Shown here: positions 52,642 to 61,250 of the stretch, piece by piece | Numbering within the stretch: position 1 is the first letter of the stretch | Layout: each line of letters starts with the position of its first letter | Source of the DNA: Amphibacillus cookii | GTDB taxonomy: Bacteria; Bacillota; Bacilli; Bacillales; Amphibacillaceae | Assembly (NCBI RefSeq): GCF_016908375.1 | Contig: NZ_JAFBDS010000008.1 | Span: forward strand, 62,001-126,000 | Direction of reading: 5' to 3' | DNA length: 64,000 nt | Program-made: the position numbers and the translations under genes | Notes under the pieces: generated by a model | Seen by the model: the letters and a program-made list of their open reading frames with translations, nothing else | Told to the model about the DNA's origin: nothing | Database searches by the model: none

Positions 52642-53319
52642 TTACTTGTCACCATTACCGACAAAGTGCATTTTTCCTTTTTGAATACCCCAAACTTCAT
52701 CAGCCGCAGAGGACACTTTTTTTGAATGTGTTACAATAATCACACACTTGTCCTCCTCCTGTGCCAGTTTAATAAGAATGTCTAGAATAGCGTTCTCTGT
52801 ATCTGTATCAAGATTGCCCGTAGGTTCGTCCGCAATGATGATATCTGGATTATGGGCTAAAGCTCGAGCGATACCGACGCGCTGTTGTTCGCCGCCAGAC
52901 AGTTTCAAAACCTTGCGGTCTGCTTTTTCGTCGTCAATGCCCACTTTTTCCAAAAGTGTGTACGCAATCGCCTTTTTGTTTTTATCCTTTACATCGCTGA
53001 TATTCATGGAGAGAACGATGTTTTCAATTGCCGTAGCGGTGGTAATAAGGTTAAAGCTCTGAAATATAACACCAATACTTTTCGCCCTATAAGCATCACG
53101 GTCTATTTTTTTCAAGTCGCTACCGCCTAGTAGAATTTCGCCTTTTTCGCACACATCAAGTCCTGCAATCAAAGAGAGCAGTGTAGATTTACCGGAACCT
53201 GATTTTCCGACAATGGCATATGCCTTTCCGGGTTCAAATTGCGCGCTGATTCCTGCCAGCACATTCTTTTTTGTCCCCTCATATTTATAGGACACATTAG
53301 TCAATGTTAATATACTCAT
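52642..53319 (-). CDS. ABC transporter ATP-binding protein (MacB type)
   Basis: 225 residues: Walker A GKSGSGKST, signature LSGGEQQRVGIARAL, Walker B IIADEPTGNLDTD, H-loop THSKK. ATG 53319 follows AAGGAGG. Last gene of the response regulator-kinase-permease-ATPase operon. Less AT-biased codon use than neighbours. Its last codons and terminator are duplicated at 46550-46694. Confidence 0.93.
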   Translation of the reverse strand: MSILTLTNVSYKYEGTKKNVLAGISAQFEPGKAYAIVGKSGSGKSTLLSLIAGLDVCEKGEILLGGSDLKKIDRDAYRAKSIGVIFQSFNLITTATAIENIVLSMNISDVKDKNKKAIAYTLLEKVGIDDEKADRKVLKLSGGEQQRVGIARALAHNPDIIIADEPTGNLDTDTENAILDILIKLAQEEDKCVIIVTHSKKVSSAADEVWGIQKGKMHFVGNGDK

Positions 53320-53331
53320 GAAACATCCTCC

Positions 53332-54744
53332 TTAATTCCGATCCATCAATATTTTGATCGGTTCATATTTTGTTGTGCGCAGGATACCTGCAACGCTTGC
53401 TATTCCGGCAAGAGAAAATGCGATCAGGACGATTTGAAAAATAGCATTCAGGCTTAAATCCACTTGAATCTCTGACAGTGGTTCCTCGTTAGAACTGGTG
53501 AAAACAGCCTCCCCGACTCCTGTACCGCCGGATGCCGGTACACCGCCATCTGTATTACTCTCTTGGATAAGTTCGATTTGATTGGCCAACAAACTATCTG
53601 CTACAGGCTGCGAAACCACCATCCCTACGCCAAGACCTAAACATAGACATACTCCGGTGATAACGAACATTTCCGTCAGCAAGCCAAGGGCAACCTTCCA
53701 CTTTTTCATACCCATTGCTCTTAGTACGCCAATTTCATATTTTCGTTCTCGGATTGCAAGGGTAGAGAGAAGAATGAGAATAAGCGCACCGAGAATCAAA
53801 ACAACAATTAAAAATGTATTTGTTACCTTTGCCAGCCCTTCAACAGGTCCGACTATTTTTTGATATCCGGCTTCGTCAGTCGTAACCTCGTAATAATCCG
53901 CCAGCCCTTTTTCTCTGAGTTCTTTTTCAAAAGCCGAAAGCAGTGTCGGGTCTTTTAAAAAATATTGAGCAGAAACCTTTCCATATTCTTCGAAAATTTC
54001 CATACTAACAACCGTCTCGAAACTTGTTAAAATTTCGTTATTTCTATTTTCTATTGGTAATAGTTCATCGGGTTTAGAGCCAAGCATTGTGTTATCCATA
54101 TAGATGCCAGTAACAGTCAAGCTATGTGTCATTGGTTCATTCTCATAATAACTGTCCACCTCAATAATATCGCCGACAGATATGTTATTAAGACTGGCGT
54201 ATTGTTCGCTAACCATACATTCATTGAGATTCTTATACATTTCCCCGCTGGTAATTTTACGAGTTCCACTTTCGAAATCGCTGTTTTCTTCCGGGCTGTC
54301 TGTTGCAATAATTTGACCTTTTATTGGAACAGTTTCAGGATTTTTTGTTCCATCTGCCCTTGTTGCACCACTGAGAAAATCATTAATAAGGTCATCCATT
54401 TCGCTTTCACTGAGTGCAGACAGATTTCTTGGAGAAATCTCCATACTTGCCGATAAATTCGTGCTTTGCAGCAAGTCCGATTCTCCAAATTCTATCTGCT
54501 GCTGCGGCGTGAGTTCTTTATAGTTCCTGACTCCTTCTTGGGTTTGAAGTTTGTCAAAGGCGGCGTTGATTGAGACTTCTGCTCCAAATCTCTCCTTATA
54601 ATCTGTAATGATAGCCGCTGTTGTCGTGTTAATAATAATAGACACGGCTGTCGTCAGAATAATGGCAAAAACGATGATAGCCATTAAACTGTTCCTGCCC
54701 TTGTTTCTGCCGATGTTCTTTACTGCATTCTTAATAATGTACAC
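53332..54744 (-). CDS. FtsX/MacB-type ABC transporter permease
   Basis: 470 residues: N-terminal span (LMAIIVFAIILTTAVSIII), a long extracellular region (about 45-310), three C-terminal spans with RERKYEIGVLRAMGMKKWKV. The external domain is rich in acidic and polar residues, as in clostridial and ruminococcal exporters tied to two-component systems. Its stop is 12 bases before the ATPase start. Confidence 0.9.
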   Translation of the reverse strand: MYIIKNAVKNIGRNKGRNSLMAIIVFAIILTTAVSIIINTTTAAIITDYKERFGAEVSINAAFDKLQTQEGVRNYKELTPQQQIEFGESDLLQSTNLSASMEISPRNLSALSESEMDDLINDFLSGATRADGTKNPETVPIKGQIIATDSPEENSDFESGTRKITSGEMYKNLNECMVSEQYASLNNISVGDIIEVDSYYENEPMTHSLTVTGIYMDNTMLGSKPDELLPIENRNNEILTSFETVVSMEIFEEYGKVSAQYFLKDPTLLSAFEKELREKGLADYYEVTTDEAGYQKIVGPVEGLAKVTNTFLIVVLILGALILILLSTLAIRERKYEIGVLRAMGMKKWKVALGLLTEMFVITGVCLCLGLGVGMVVSQPVADSLLANQIELIQESNTDGGVPASGGTGVGEAVFTSSNEEPLSEIQVDLSLNAIFQIVLIAFSLAGIASVAGILRTTKYEPIKILMDRN

Positions 54745-54849
54745 TGTTTGTCCACTCCTTTAGTCAATAGTTATTCGTCGACATAATCAGCGTAGCAAAT
54801 GGAATGTTAGATTTTTGTTAGGTTCAGAGTGGATTGCTAAAAATACAAA

Positions 54850-54881
54850 AACAGACGGTATGATTGCGTCTGCCGTCTGTA
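54850..54881. terminator. Hairpin between kinase and permease genes
   Basis: ACAGACGG and CCGTCTGT arms separated by a 15-base loop. With repeat copy I it fills the kinase-permease gap (54745-54994). Confidence 0.5.
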
Positions 54882-54897
54882 TAATAATCGATTCCCT

Positions 54898-54991
54898 TTT
54901 TATCACAGATAACTGTCCGTAAAATCCCAACCCCAAAATAGAGAACAGAGGTCAATCGATTGAGGTAGGTGATAACGGACGGCTAATGTTC
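54898..54991 (-). repeat. Interspersed structured repeat, 3' half in inverse orientation (copy I)
   Basis: TTATCACAGATAACTGTCCG ... GATAACGGACGGCTAATGTT, the reverse complement of the repeat's 3' half, ending four bases from the kinase stop codon. It splits what is otherwise a regulator-kinase-transporter operon. Confidence 0.85.
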
Positions 54992-54994
54992 GGT

Positions 54995-56146
54995 TTATCT
55001 GGGAAATTGAATCACAAATTTTGTGCCTTTTTCAGGATCGCTCGAAACTTTGATAGCGCCACCATGCCTTCCTATGATTGATTTCACAATGGACAGACCC
55101 AGACCTGAGCCAGCGGTTTTCCGTGAACGCGATCCGTCCACCCGATAGAATACATCAAATATAAATGGCAGATGCTCCGCTGGAATTCCTACCCCGGTAT
55201 CTTCAATATCAATTTTTATATATTTATCTGTTTCACTGCCACGAATGGTAATACTACCTTTTTCACGGTTATAATTATATGCATTCTCAATCAGATTATA
55301 AAACGCCCTGTAAAGAAGTGCCGCGTTCCCATATAGCGATACTGTACCACAGTCAATACTATAAGTGATTCCACGATGTTCATATATTGGCGACAACTCG
55401 TCGAATACAGTTTCAAACATGGCACCTAAATAGACATCTTCCTTTAATTGTTCGGAATCCTCATTTGAAAAAGCCAGAATGAATAAATCGTTTACGACCT
55501 GCGTCAGTCTGTCAATACTTGTTTCCATCATCTGAGCATTTTCCTTATATTCTTCTATAGTAGCTGTTTCATCTATACTAAGCACCTGGATCCCTGCTTT
55601 CATTGTTGCAAGGGGTGTTTTCAACTCATGCGCCGCGCTTGCTGAGAAGCGTCTTTGCCTATTAAATGCTTCTTCTAAGCGGTCAAGGGTTTGATTAAAG
55701 CTGTTTGTCAGATGGCCCACTTCGTCATGTGATAAACTTTCAGTTAATCTTTGCGACAAGTCCCGTTCGTCAATATCAGACACTTGTTTGCTCAAGTTTG
55801 TAACAGGACGCAGAGCTTTCCCTGAAACAAAATACACAAATCCAGTTCCGACAACAGTTATAACAAGACTAAATAATACGCTTCCCAGATCAAAATCTCT
55901 TTTTGCTGTTCGTAAAGGCGTCGTAGAACCGCTTTCTGTTTCGTTATGGTCTGCATCCTGAATCACCACACCACCCGAAGTATTATTTTGGGATATGCTG
56001 ATGGATTCGTTTATTAAAGGTACAAGCGTTTTCTGCGCGTTTAGTATGGAGAATGCAGTCAACGCTGCAGAGCATAGTATTAATACTATGGCTGTGAGTA
56101 TTGTGATTCGCCATTGTAAAGTTAATTGCCTAAACAAATTCATCAT
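54995..56146 (-). CDS. Sensor histidine kinase
   Basis: 383 residues: span 1 (ILTAIVLILCSAALTAFSIL), short outside loop, span 2 (LVITVVGTGFVYFVSGKAL), HAMP, HisKA with SAAHELKTPLATM, HATPase (GVGIPAEHLPFIF, GSGLGLSIVKSII). Start overlaps the regulator stop as ATGA. The short outside loop suggests sensing within the membrane or through the ABC permease. Confidence 0.93.
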   Translation of the reverse strand: MMNLFRQLTLQWRITILTAIVLILCSAALTAFSILNAQKTLVPLINESISISQNNTSGGVVIQDADHNETESGSTTPLRTAKRDFDLGSVLFSLVITVVGTGFVYFVSGKALRPVTNLSKQVSDIDERDLSQRLTESLSHDEVGHLTNSFNQTLDRLEEAFNRQRRFSASAAHELKTPLATMKAGIQVLSIDETATIEEYKENAQMMETSIDRLTQVVNDLFILAFSNEDSEQLKEDVYLGAMFETVFDELSPIYEHRGITYSIDCGTVSLYGNAALLYRAFYNLIENAYNYNREKGSITIRGSETDKYIKIDIEDTGVGIPAEHLPFIFDVFYRVDGSRSRKTAGSGLGLSIVKSIIGRHGGAIKVSSDPEKGTKFVIQFPR

Positions 56147-56817
56147 TGCACATCCTCTATGATATAGCCTTGACCACGGATTGTTTTTATCACTTCTTTA
56201 TCGCTGAAATCTGATAGTTTCTTCTTTAGTGTATGAATGTGGTAACGCAGCGCATTTGAAAAAGGATTAAATTCACTATCCCAAATATGTTCTACTAATT
56301 GTTCCGCACTGACAATCCTATTTTTATTCAAAATAAGGTATTCAAAAATGTTATATTCTTTGCGGGTTAAATTTAACGCTTCATTATTGCAGATTACCTT
56401 TTTAGCATTTGTGTCAATCATAAAACTACCAAGCATGATTGTTGCCGATATTACTGAGAAATTTCGGCGCAATAGATTTCTGATTCTTGCCTCTAATTCG
56501 CCAAAATCAAAAGGTTTAATAAGATAATCGTTAGCGCCTTCATCCAATCCAAGAATTCTTTCGTCAATTTTTGCTCTTGCAGACAGAATTAAAATCTTTG
56601 TATCTATATCCTTTTTCCGAATGGTCCTCAATACATCAAGCCCGTCTATTTTGGGGATATTCAAGTCTAAAACGATAATATCGTACTCATTAATTTGGTA
56701 ATATTCTAAGGCTTCTTCACCATTAAAAACTGTATCAACCGCATAGCCAACCTTGCGAAGTCCCTTTGCAACGATAGCTGAAAGCATTTCTTCATCTTCA
56801 ACAAGCATTATTTTCAT
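56143..56817 (-). CDS. OmpR-family response regulator
   Basis: 224 residues: receiver with Asp in VLDLNIPKIDG, Lys in DYLIKPFDF, and winged helix LTRKEYNIFEYLILNKNRIV, RYHIHTLKKKLSD. First gene of the operon that ends with the MacB-type transporter. 56818-57146 upstream shows a terminator-like stretch near 57022-57062 but no gene. Confidence 0.92.
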   Translation of the reverse strand: MKIMLVEDEEMLSAIVAKGLRKVGYAVDTVFNGEEALEYYQINEYDIIVLDLNIPKIDGLDVLRTIRKKDIDTKILILSARAKIDERILGLDEGANDYLIKPFDFGELEARIRNLLRRNFSVISATIMLGSFMIDTNAKKVICNNEALNLTRKEYNIFEYLILNKNRIVSAEQLVEHIWDSEFNPFSNALRYHIHTLKKKLSDFSDKEVIKTIRGQGYIIEDVQ

Positions 56818-57146
56818 ATAAGCACATCCTTATAATTCATCAATTATATCGTATCAAATGAAATGTTAGTTTTTCGTTAGGTTTTTGCACCATTTTCGTG
56901 TTCGTTATGCACACTCTGCCAGAGCAAGTGCATTTGAAGCCTTGAAGAACTATTTGATACAAGAGAAACATGTCACAAATATAGGTATGGTGTCATAATG
57001 TACACCTTGCAATATCCCCTACTGCCAGCCAATTTACTCCAAAAGGCAGTGGGGCTTTTTCTGCTTTGCAAATTTTCTGTGGACGTCGGTTTATTGACTA
57101 TACTGTATATAATAAATGAAAGATCGTTCGTGTTCCAAAGAAATTA

Positions 57147-57204
57147 TTGACAAACACCAATTGTTCGATTATAGTGATCATAGTGTTTATAATGATTATG
57201 AACA
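57147..57204 (+). promoter_or_regulatory. Promoter and GntR (YtrA-type) operator
   Basis: TTGACA (57147-57152), 17-base spacer, TATAGT (57170-57175), then a near-perfect palindrome TGTTTATAAT-G-ATTATGAACA (57184-57204) at the start site. Confidence 0.8.
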
Positions 57205-57227
57205 GTATAATGTGAGAGGGTGTTAAT

Positions 57228-57614
57228 TTGAAAATCATTATACAAAACTCATCTGATGTACCTATTTATCAACAGATATATGAACAAATTAGAGAAGCAA
57301 TTTTGTCAAAAGCTATTTCAGAAGGAGAACTCTTACCGTCAATTCGGCAATTATCAAGAGAACTAAAGGTTAGTGTGATTACAACGACAAGAGCCTATAC
57401 AGAATTAGAAAAAGACGGTTATATCATGATTGTTCAAGGTAAGGGCTGTTATGTCAAATCCATAAATCAGCACGTACTTGAAGAAAGGCTATTAAAAGGC
57501 ATTGAGGAACATTTCTCTGAAATTTTGAAATCTGCAAAATTACTAAAAAAGTCAGATGAGGAATTACTTCAACTTTTAAAATTCTTAATGGAGGAAATCA
57601 ATTATGACAAGTAA
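57228..57614 (+). CDS. GntR-family regulator, YtrA subfamily
   Basis: 128 residues: winged helix LPSIRQLSRELKVSVITTTRAYTELE region, then a short C-terminal dimer helix, as in YtrA repressors that control ABC exporters. TTG 57228 follows GAGAGGGTG. The promoter palindrome suits autorepression; the usual inducers are cell-wall antibiotics or peptides. Confidence 0.9.
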   Translation: MKIIIQNSSDVPIYQQIYEQIREAILSKAISEGELLPSIRQLSRELKVSVITTTRAYTELEKDGYIMIVQGKGCYVKSINQHVLEERLLKGIEEHFSEILKSAKLLKKSDEELLQLLKFLMEEINYDK

Positions 57615-58455
57615 TGCATTAGAAGTTCGTAATTTAAGGAAAACTTTTAAAGATTTTTGTTTAGATGATATCTCATTTTCTTTGCCAAATGGTTTTATCA
57701 TGGGATTAGTAGGGAAAAACGGGGCCGGTAAAACAACTACGATCAAACTTATTTTAGAACTCTTGCAAAAAGAAGCGGGAATGATAAAAATATTCAGCAA
57801 AGAGCTCCATAGTGATTTTGACATTAAACAAGATATAGCCGTTGTTTTCGATGACTTATTTTTCGTTGATGACTGGAAAATATCGGATGTAGAATCAGCA
57901 CTTGCACCATTTTATACTAGGTGGGATACTAGTACCTTTCACGGCTATTTAAAAAAATTTAATTTGACAACAAACAAAAAAGTAAAAGAACTATCTAAGG
58001 GCATGAAAATGAAATTAATGTTAGCAGTAGCTTTATCACATAAAGCACGCTTACTGATTTTAGATGAACCTACCAGCGGTATTGACCCAGTTGCCCGTGA
58101 TGAACTATTAGATATCCTTTTACACTACATCGAAGATGAAAATAACAGTATATTATTTTCAACACACATTACCTCCGACCTGGATAAAATAGCTGATTAT
58201 TTAACGATTATTAATAACGGTACTATTTTTTATACAGGTACCAAAGATGGCTTATTTGAAAAATACTGTATTGTAAAAGGCGGTCTTGAGCTATTGACTA
58301 CTGAAACTGAAAAATACTTGTTAGGTATCCAAAAAGGCTCCACAGGGTTTTCTGCGTTGTTAGATATTGACAATATCAAATATATTACACCAGATATGAT
58401 TACTGAAAAGGCTACGATTGATGATGTTCTCATTCATGTTAATTTAGAGAAATAA
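57604..58455 (+). CDS. ABC transporter ATP-binding protein (YtrB-like)
   Basis: 283 residues: Walker A GKNGAGKTT, signature LSKGMKMKLMLAVAL, Walker B LLILDEPTSGIDP, H-loop STHITSDLDK, and a C-terminal extension. ATG 57604 follows ATGGAGGAAA and overlaps the regulator gene by 11 bases. Confidence 0.93.
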   Translation: MTSNALEVRNLRKTFKDFCLDDISFSLPNGFIMGLVGKNGAGKTTTIKLILELLQKEAGMIKIFSKELHSDFDIKQDIAVVFDDLFFVDDWKISDVESALAPFYTRWDTSTFHGYLKKFNLTTNKKVKELSKGMKMKLMLAVALSHKARLLILDEPTSGIDPVARDELLDILLHYIEDENNSILFSTHITSDLDKIADYLTIINNGTIFYTGTKDGLFEKYCIVKGGLELLTTETEKYLLGIQKGSTGFSALLDIDNIKYITPDMITEKATIDDVLIHVNLEK

Positions 58456-58468
58456 AGGAGCTGATGTT

Positions 58469-59134
58469 ATGATGACAATTAAGAATTTAATAAAGCTTGA
58501 TTTTTATGCGATGAAGCCTCTTGCTAAGACAATGATGGCTTTCCTAATCCTACCCATTATTTTAGGTATTGTTGCTGATAAAGGAATGAGCATCATGGTC
58601 ACATTAACTTTTATGGTATTTATGCTCAACTCTGTTTTTTCAATAACTGAACAGAGCAATTTCAATAAGCTATACGGTGTCTTACCCATTAAAAAATCAT
58701 TAAATATAATAAGTAGATACTTATTTTCATTGTTGGTTTTAATATGTACAGCTGCCATATCATTTTTAATTTTTATAGCTCTATCAATTATTTCAAATGG
58801 CAGTATTAATTGGACAAATGGCATCGTATATTTGACGGTATCCATTGTCATTGCATTATTCTTTATCAGTATTCAATACCCACTCTATTTTAAATTCGAA
58901 TTTTCAAAAGCAAACCTTATGGCAATACTACCCTACATTGTCTTCTTTGCTATCGGTGTCCCTCTTATTCAATATCTGATGAAAAACGTTACTTTCTATA
59001 CCAATGTTATGAAAGTCATTAACTATTTTTATGAAAACACAGGAATGCTGGTGATTTTAGGGATGCTTATTTCAGTATTGCTCGTTTGTAGCTCTTGTCT
59101 ATTATCCTTAAAAATTCAAAAAAAAGAATTTTAA
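58469..59134 (+). CDS. ABC-2 type transporter permease
   Basis: 221 residues with about six spans (MMAFLILPIILGIVADKGM, LVLICTAAISFLIFIALSII, AILPYIVFFAIGVPLIQYL). The VLPIKKS turn resembles ABC-2 permeases paired with YtrA-type regulators. ATG 58469 follows AAAGGAG. Substrate unknown. Confidence 0.86.
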   Translation: MMTIKNLIKLDFYAMKPLAKTMMAFLILPIILGIVADKGMSIMVTLTFMVFMLNSVFSITEQSNFNKLYGVLPIKKSLNIISRYLFSLLVLICTAAISFLIFIALSIISNGSINWTNGIVYLTVSIVIALFFISIQYPLYFKFEFSKANLMAILPYIVFFAIGVPLIQYLMKNVTFYTNVMKVINYFYENTGMLVILGMLISVLLVCSSCLLSLKIQKKEF

Positions 59135-59227
59135 AACGACTATTTAAGTCAATTATCTGGTGTAGAATTACGAGCAGCACTTTTAGCTTAATCAAAACTC
59201 TAACATTTTGGGGTCACTACCAAATGG

Positions 59228-59338
59228 GAGGGTTTATTAGGTGAACAAGGGATGGCAATGGCTATTCTCGATCGATTACTACATCGATCAGAGATTATTC
59301 AGTTTGAAGGAGAAAAAAGTCACCGCCTGAAGTATTGA
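59228..59338 (+). pseudogene. IS21-family IstB C-terminal remnant
   Basis: EGLLGEQGMAMAILDRLLHR then SEIIQFEGEKSHRLKY and stop: the end of the IS21 helper ATPase IstB (family ending AILDRLLHHS ... GxSYRLK). No upstream part survives in frame; 59135-59227 is not readable as a gene. Confidence 0.6.
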
Positions 59339-59416
59339 GAAACCCTATTCGACCCAAATACTGTTCAAAATTAATAAGCGAAAAGTGTTCAAAAAGACTT
59401 GACGATTACAGTATAG

Positions 59417-59446
59417 CGTTCAATAACGTGTCGATCATTGAACGCT
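59417..59446. terminator. Hairpin after the VOC gene
   Basis: GCGTTCAAT and ATTGAACGC, perfect 9-bp stem, 12-base loop; no good T-run on the minus strand. Confidence 0.5.
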
Positions 59447-59460
59447 TCATTTATTTGGTA

Positions 59461-59841
59461 TCAATCTGCGGTGATTTCAATTAAATTACACTCTGGATCT
59501 TCAATAACAGCTTCATAATAACCATCACCAGTTACTCTTGGTCCGCTAAGAATTGTATAGCCGTCTTTTTGAAGTTTTTTCGTCATCATATCAACGTCTT
59601 CTTTTTTTCCTACAGACATTGCTAAATGTGCGTAGCCTAGGCTACCTGTATGATGCTCTATTTTGTCCTTCTTATGCATAATTTCTAACCGACTTCCTAT
59701 TTCAAAACTTAAGAAATAAGAATAGAAACCCGTCTTTTTGTTGTGATAAAGCTCACTGCTTTTGGCATTAAAATATTCCGTATAAAAATGCCTCATCTCT
59801 TCCAAGTCTTTGACCCATACTGCTATGTGTTCAATTCTCAT
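59461..59841 (-). CDS. VOC-family (glyoxalase/bleomycin-resistance-like) protein
   Basis: 126 residues: RIEHIAVWVKDLEEMRHFY start, LGYAHLAMSVGKKEDVDMM and EAVIEDPECNLIEITAD end, with the His/Glu positions usual for metal binding. ATG 59841 follows GGAGCAGA. Reaction unknown; glyoxalase-like or fosfomycin-type thiol transfer are possibilities. Confidence 0.88.
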   Translation of the reverse strand: MRIEHIAVWVKDLEEMRHFYTEYFNAKSSELYHNKKTGFYSYFLSFEIGSRLEIMHKKDKIEHHTGSLGYAHLAMSVGKKEDVDMMTKKLQKDGYTILSGPRVTGDGYYEAVIEDPECNLIEITAD

Positions 59842-59883
59842 ATATTCTGCTCCTTTATAGTAAATAAGTTGATGTTAACATCA

Positions 59884-60477
59884 TTAAATGAGTTTCACCA
59901 TGTTCTCAATATCTTCAACCACCATCTGAAATTTCGACTTTTCAATTAAAATGTTTTTGCCAGTCATGATGTAGGAGGGCATAATGCGCTTATCTTGAAA
60001 ATGAATCTCGTTATGTCGTATCTTGTATGTAGCGGTAGAAGGGACAATGTTTTTTCTGTTTTGCTTTTTGTGAATCATGTTAAAGGCTCTCTTAGCGACG
60101 TCGCCCATCAGCATCACCACCTTGAGGTTGGGGAATAACGAAAGTTCGGTTTTAAGATAAGGTAGGCTTTCTAGCAACGCCTCTTTTTCAACGGTATAGT
60201 CTGACTTTGGTGTTTTTACAGCGTTGGTAATATAGATGCCCATTGCTAGAATATCAACTATGCTGTTTACTGCAATACCCGCTTGTTGAAAAAGCGGAAT
60301 GGTCGTTTTCATATAGTCTGCATCAGGTTGACCATAAAAATCATCTGCTGGATCGTGTGGGACCACTTCATTAATCATTATTGCCTTAATTGATTGAGGA
60401 TCAAGATCAATAGTGTTAAGCTGTATCCCCGTAACCACACCGTGTGTTTGCTCCAGTTTCTCTTTTACATTCACCAT
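59884..60477 (-). CDS. Uracil-DNA glycosylase family protein
   Basis: 197 residues with motifs of the UDG superfamily (family 4-like): IMINEVVPHDPADDFYGQPD, GIYITNAVKTPKSDY and VVMLMGDVAKRAFN. It lacks an obvious four-cysteine cluster, so a distinct branch of the family. ATG 60477 follows TGGAGGTGG. Base-excision repair is the family role; activity here is unproven. Confidence 0.8.
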   Translation of the reverse strand: MVNVKEKLEQTHGVVTGIQLNTIDLDPQSIKAIMINEVVPHDPADDFYGQPDADYMKTTIPLFQQAGIAVNSIVDILAMGIYITNAVKTPKSDYTVEKEALLESLPYLKTELSLFPNLKVVMLMGDVAKRAFNMIHKKQNRKNIVPSTATYKIRHNEIHFQDKRIMPSYIMTGKNILIEKSKFQMVVEDIENMVKLI

Positions 60478-60602
60478 ATACCACCTCCAAATTATTTGCT
60501 TTTATTTTACCACTTTCTCATCGTTAAATCTGCTACTATATGTTTAACACGCAAGCATTTTTTGATTAATTGTATAATAGAGCTGCAAAGAAGAGCGTGG
60601 TT

Positions 60603-60695
60603 ATGAGGTATGTAGAAAATTTAAGAAAAATCATAGGCACTTCTCCAATAAATTTAGGTGGCGTTATGATCATTATTGAAAACTGGTATGTCAAC
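60603..60695 (+). pseudogene. NUDIX hydrolase gene start, truncated
   Basis: MRYVENLRKIIGTSPINLGG then VMIIIENW reads like the first 28 residues of a NUDIX hydrolase (YVxxLRKxIGTxPxxLxGV), then runs into sequence matching an IS256 transposase end. The NUDIX box is missing. Confidence 0.55.
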
Positions 60696-60696
60696 A

Positions 60697-60822
60697 CTAA
60701 ACTGCACACTTTTTTTTGGTTACTTTTCTGAAACTGGAATGAACACTTTCTACTGCGTTAGTTGTGTACATTACCTTGCGGATGGCACTTCCATAGATTA
60801 AAAGTGTTATTGCATCATCAAT
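60697..60822 (-). pseudogene. IS256-family transposase remnant
   Basis: In-frame on the minus strand: SAIRKVMYTTNAVESVHSSF then RKVTKKKCAV and stop. The TTNAVES-SxxRKVTK sequence is the hallmark C-terminal part of IS256/mutator transposases. It sits exactly where the NUDIX gene breaks off. No other part of the IS is visible. Confidence 0.7.
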
Positions 60823-60946
60823 ATAAAAGTATCAACGTTCGAGTCGCATACATGAGGAGTGAGCGTTTAGCTCACCCCAACATTTGACACTGACAGAATG
60901 ATTACCTAAGTTCACTGAAAATAATAGCAAGTCCTTAGCCGGGATC

Positions 60947-61114
60947 TCATTCTTTCCGCCCATTGCAAGAAGTATAAATCACTTGTTTAAAGTTATCTCT
61001 ATTAACTATTACGTACTCATAAATTTCTTTCTCCTCTTTTTCGGCAAAAATAACTAATAACTCATTGAATTTAACGGGACGCATACTTTCCAAATTACCT
61101 CTATTTATCTCCAT
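60947..61114 (-). CDS. Possible 55-residue protein
   Basis: MEINRGNLESMRPVKFNELL, then VIFAEKEEKEIYEYVIVNRD and a short tail. Amino acid composition looks protein-like, but no ribosome binding site precedes the ATG. An internal Met (MRPVKF) has a GGAAAG before it and could be the start. No family recognised. 61115-61221 is otherwise AT-rich and empty. Confidence 0.35.
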   Translation of the reverse strand: MEINRGNLESMRPVKFNELLVIFAEKEEKEIYEYVIVNRDNFKQVIYTSCNGRKE

Positions 61115-61221
61115 TTATATTTCAGATAAACTTGGATATTTTGTCACTTTATAAACTACCAGTATTTTTATAATTTATTCCATTTAACTTAAAATAAATT
61201 CATATTTTTAGATATTTTGTA

Positions 61222-61250
61222 TTTACAAATTATTACCAATGACCTATAAT
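61222..61250 (+). promoter_or_regulatory. Promoter of the DUF2712 operon
   Basis: TTTACA (61222-61227), 17-base spacer, TATAAT (61245-61250), giving a leader of about 300 bases that holds a small stem (AACCT/AGGTT then TTTT at 61356-61377). Confidence 0.65.
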
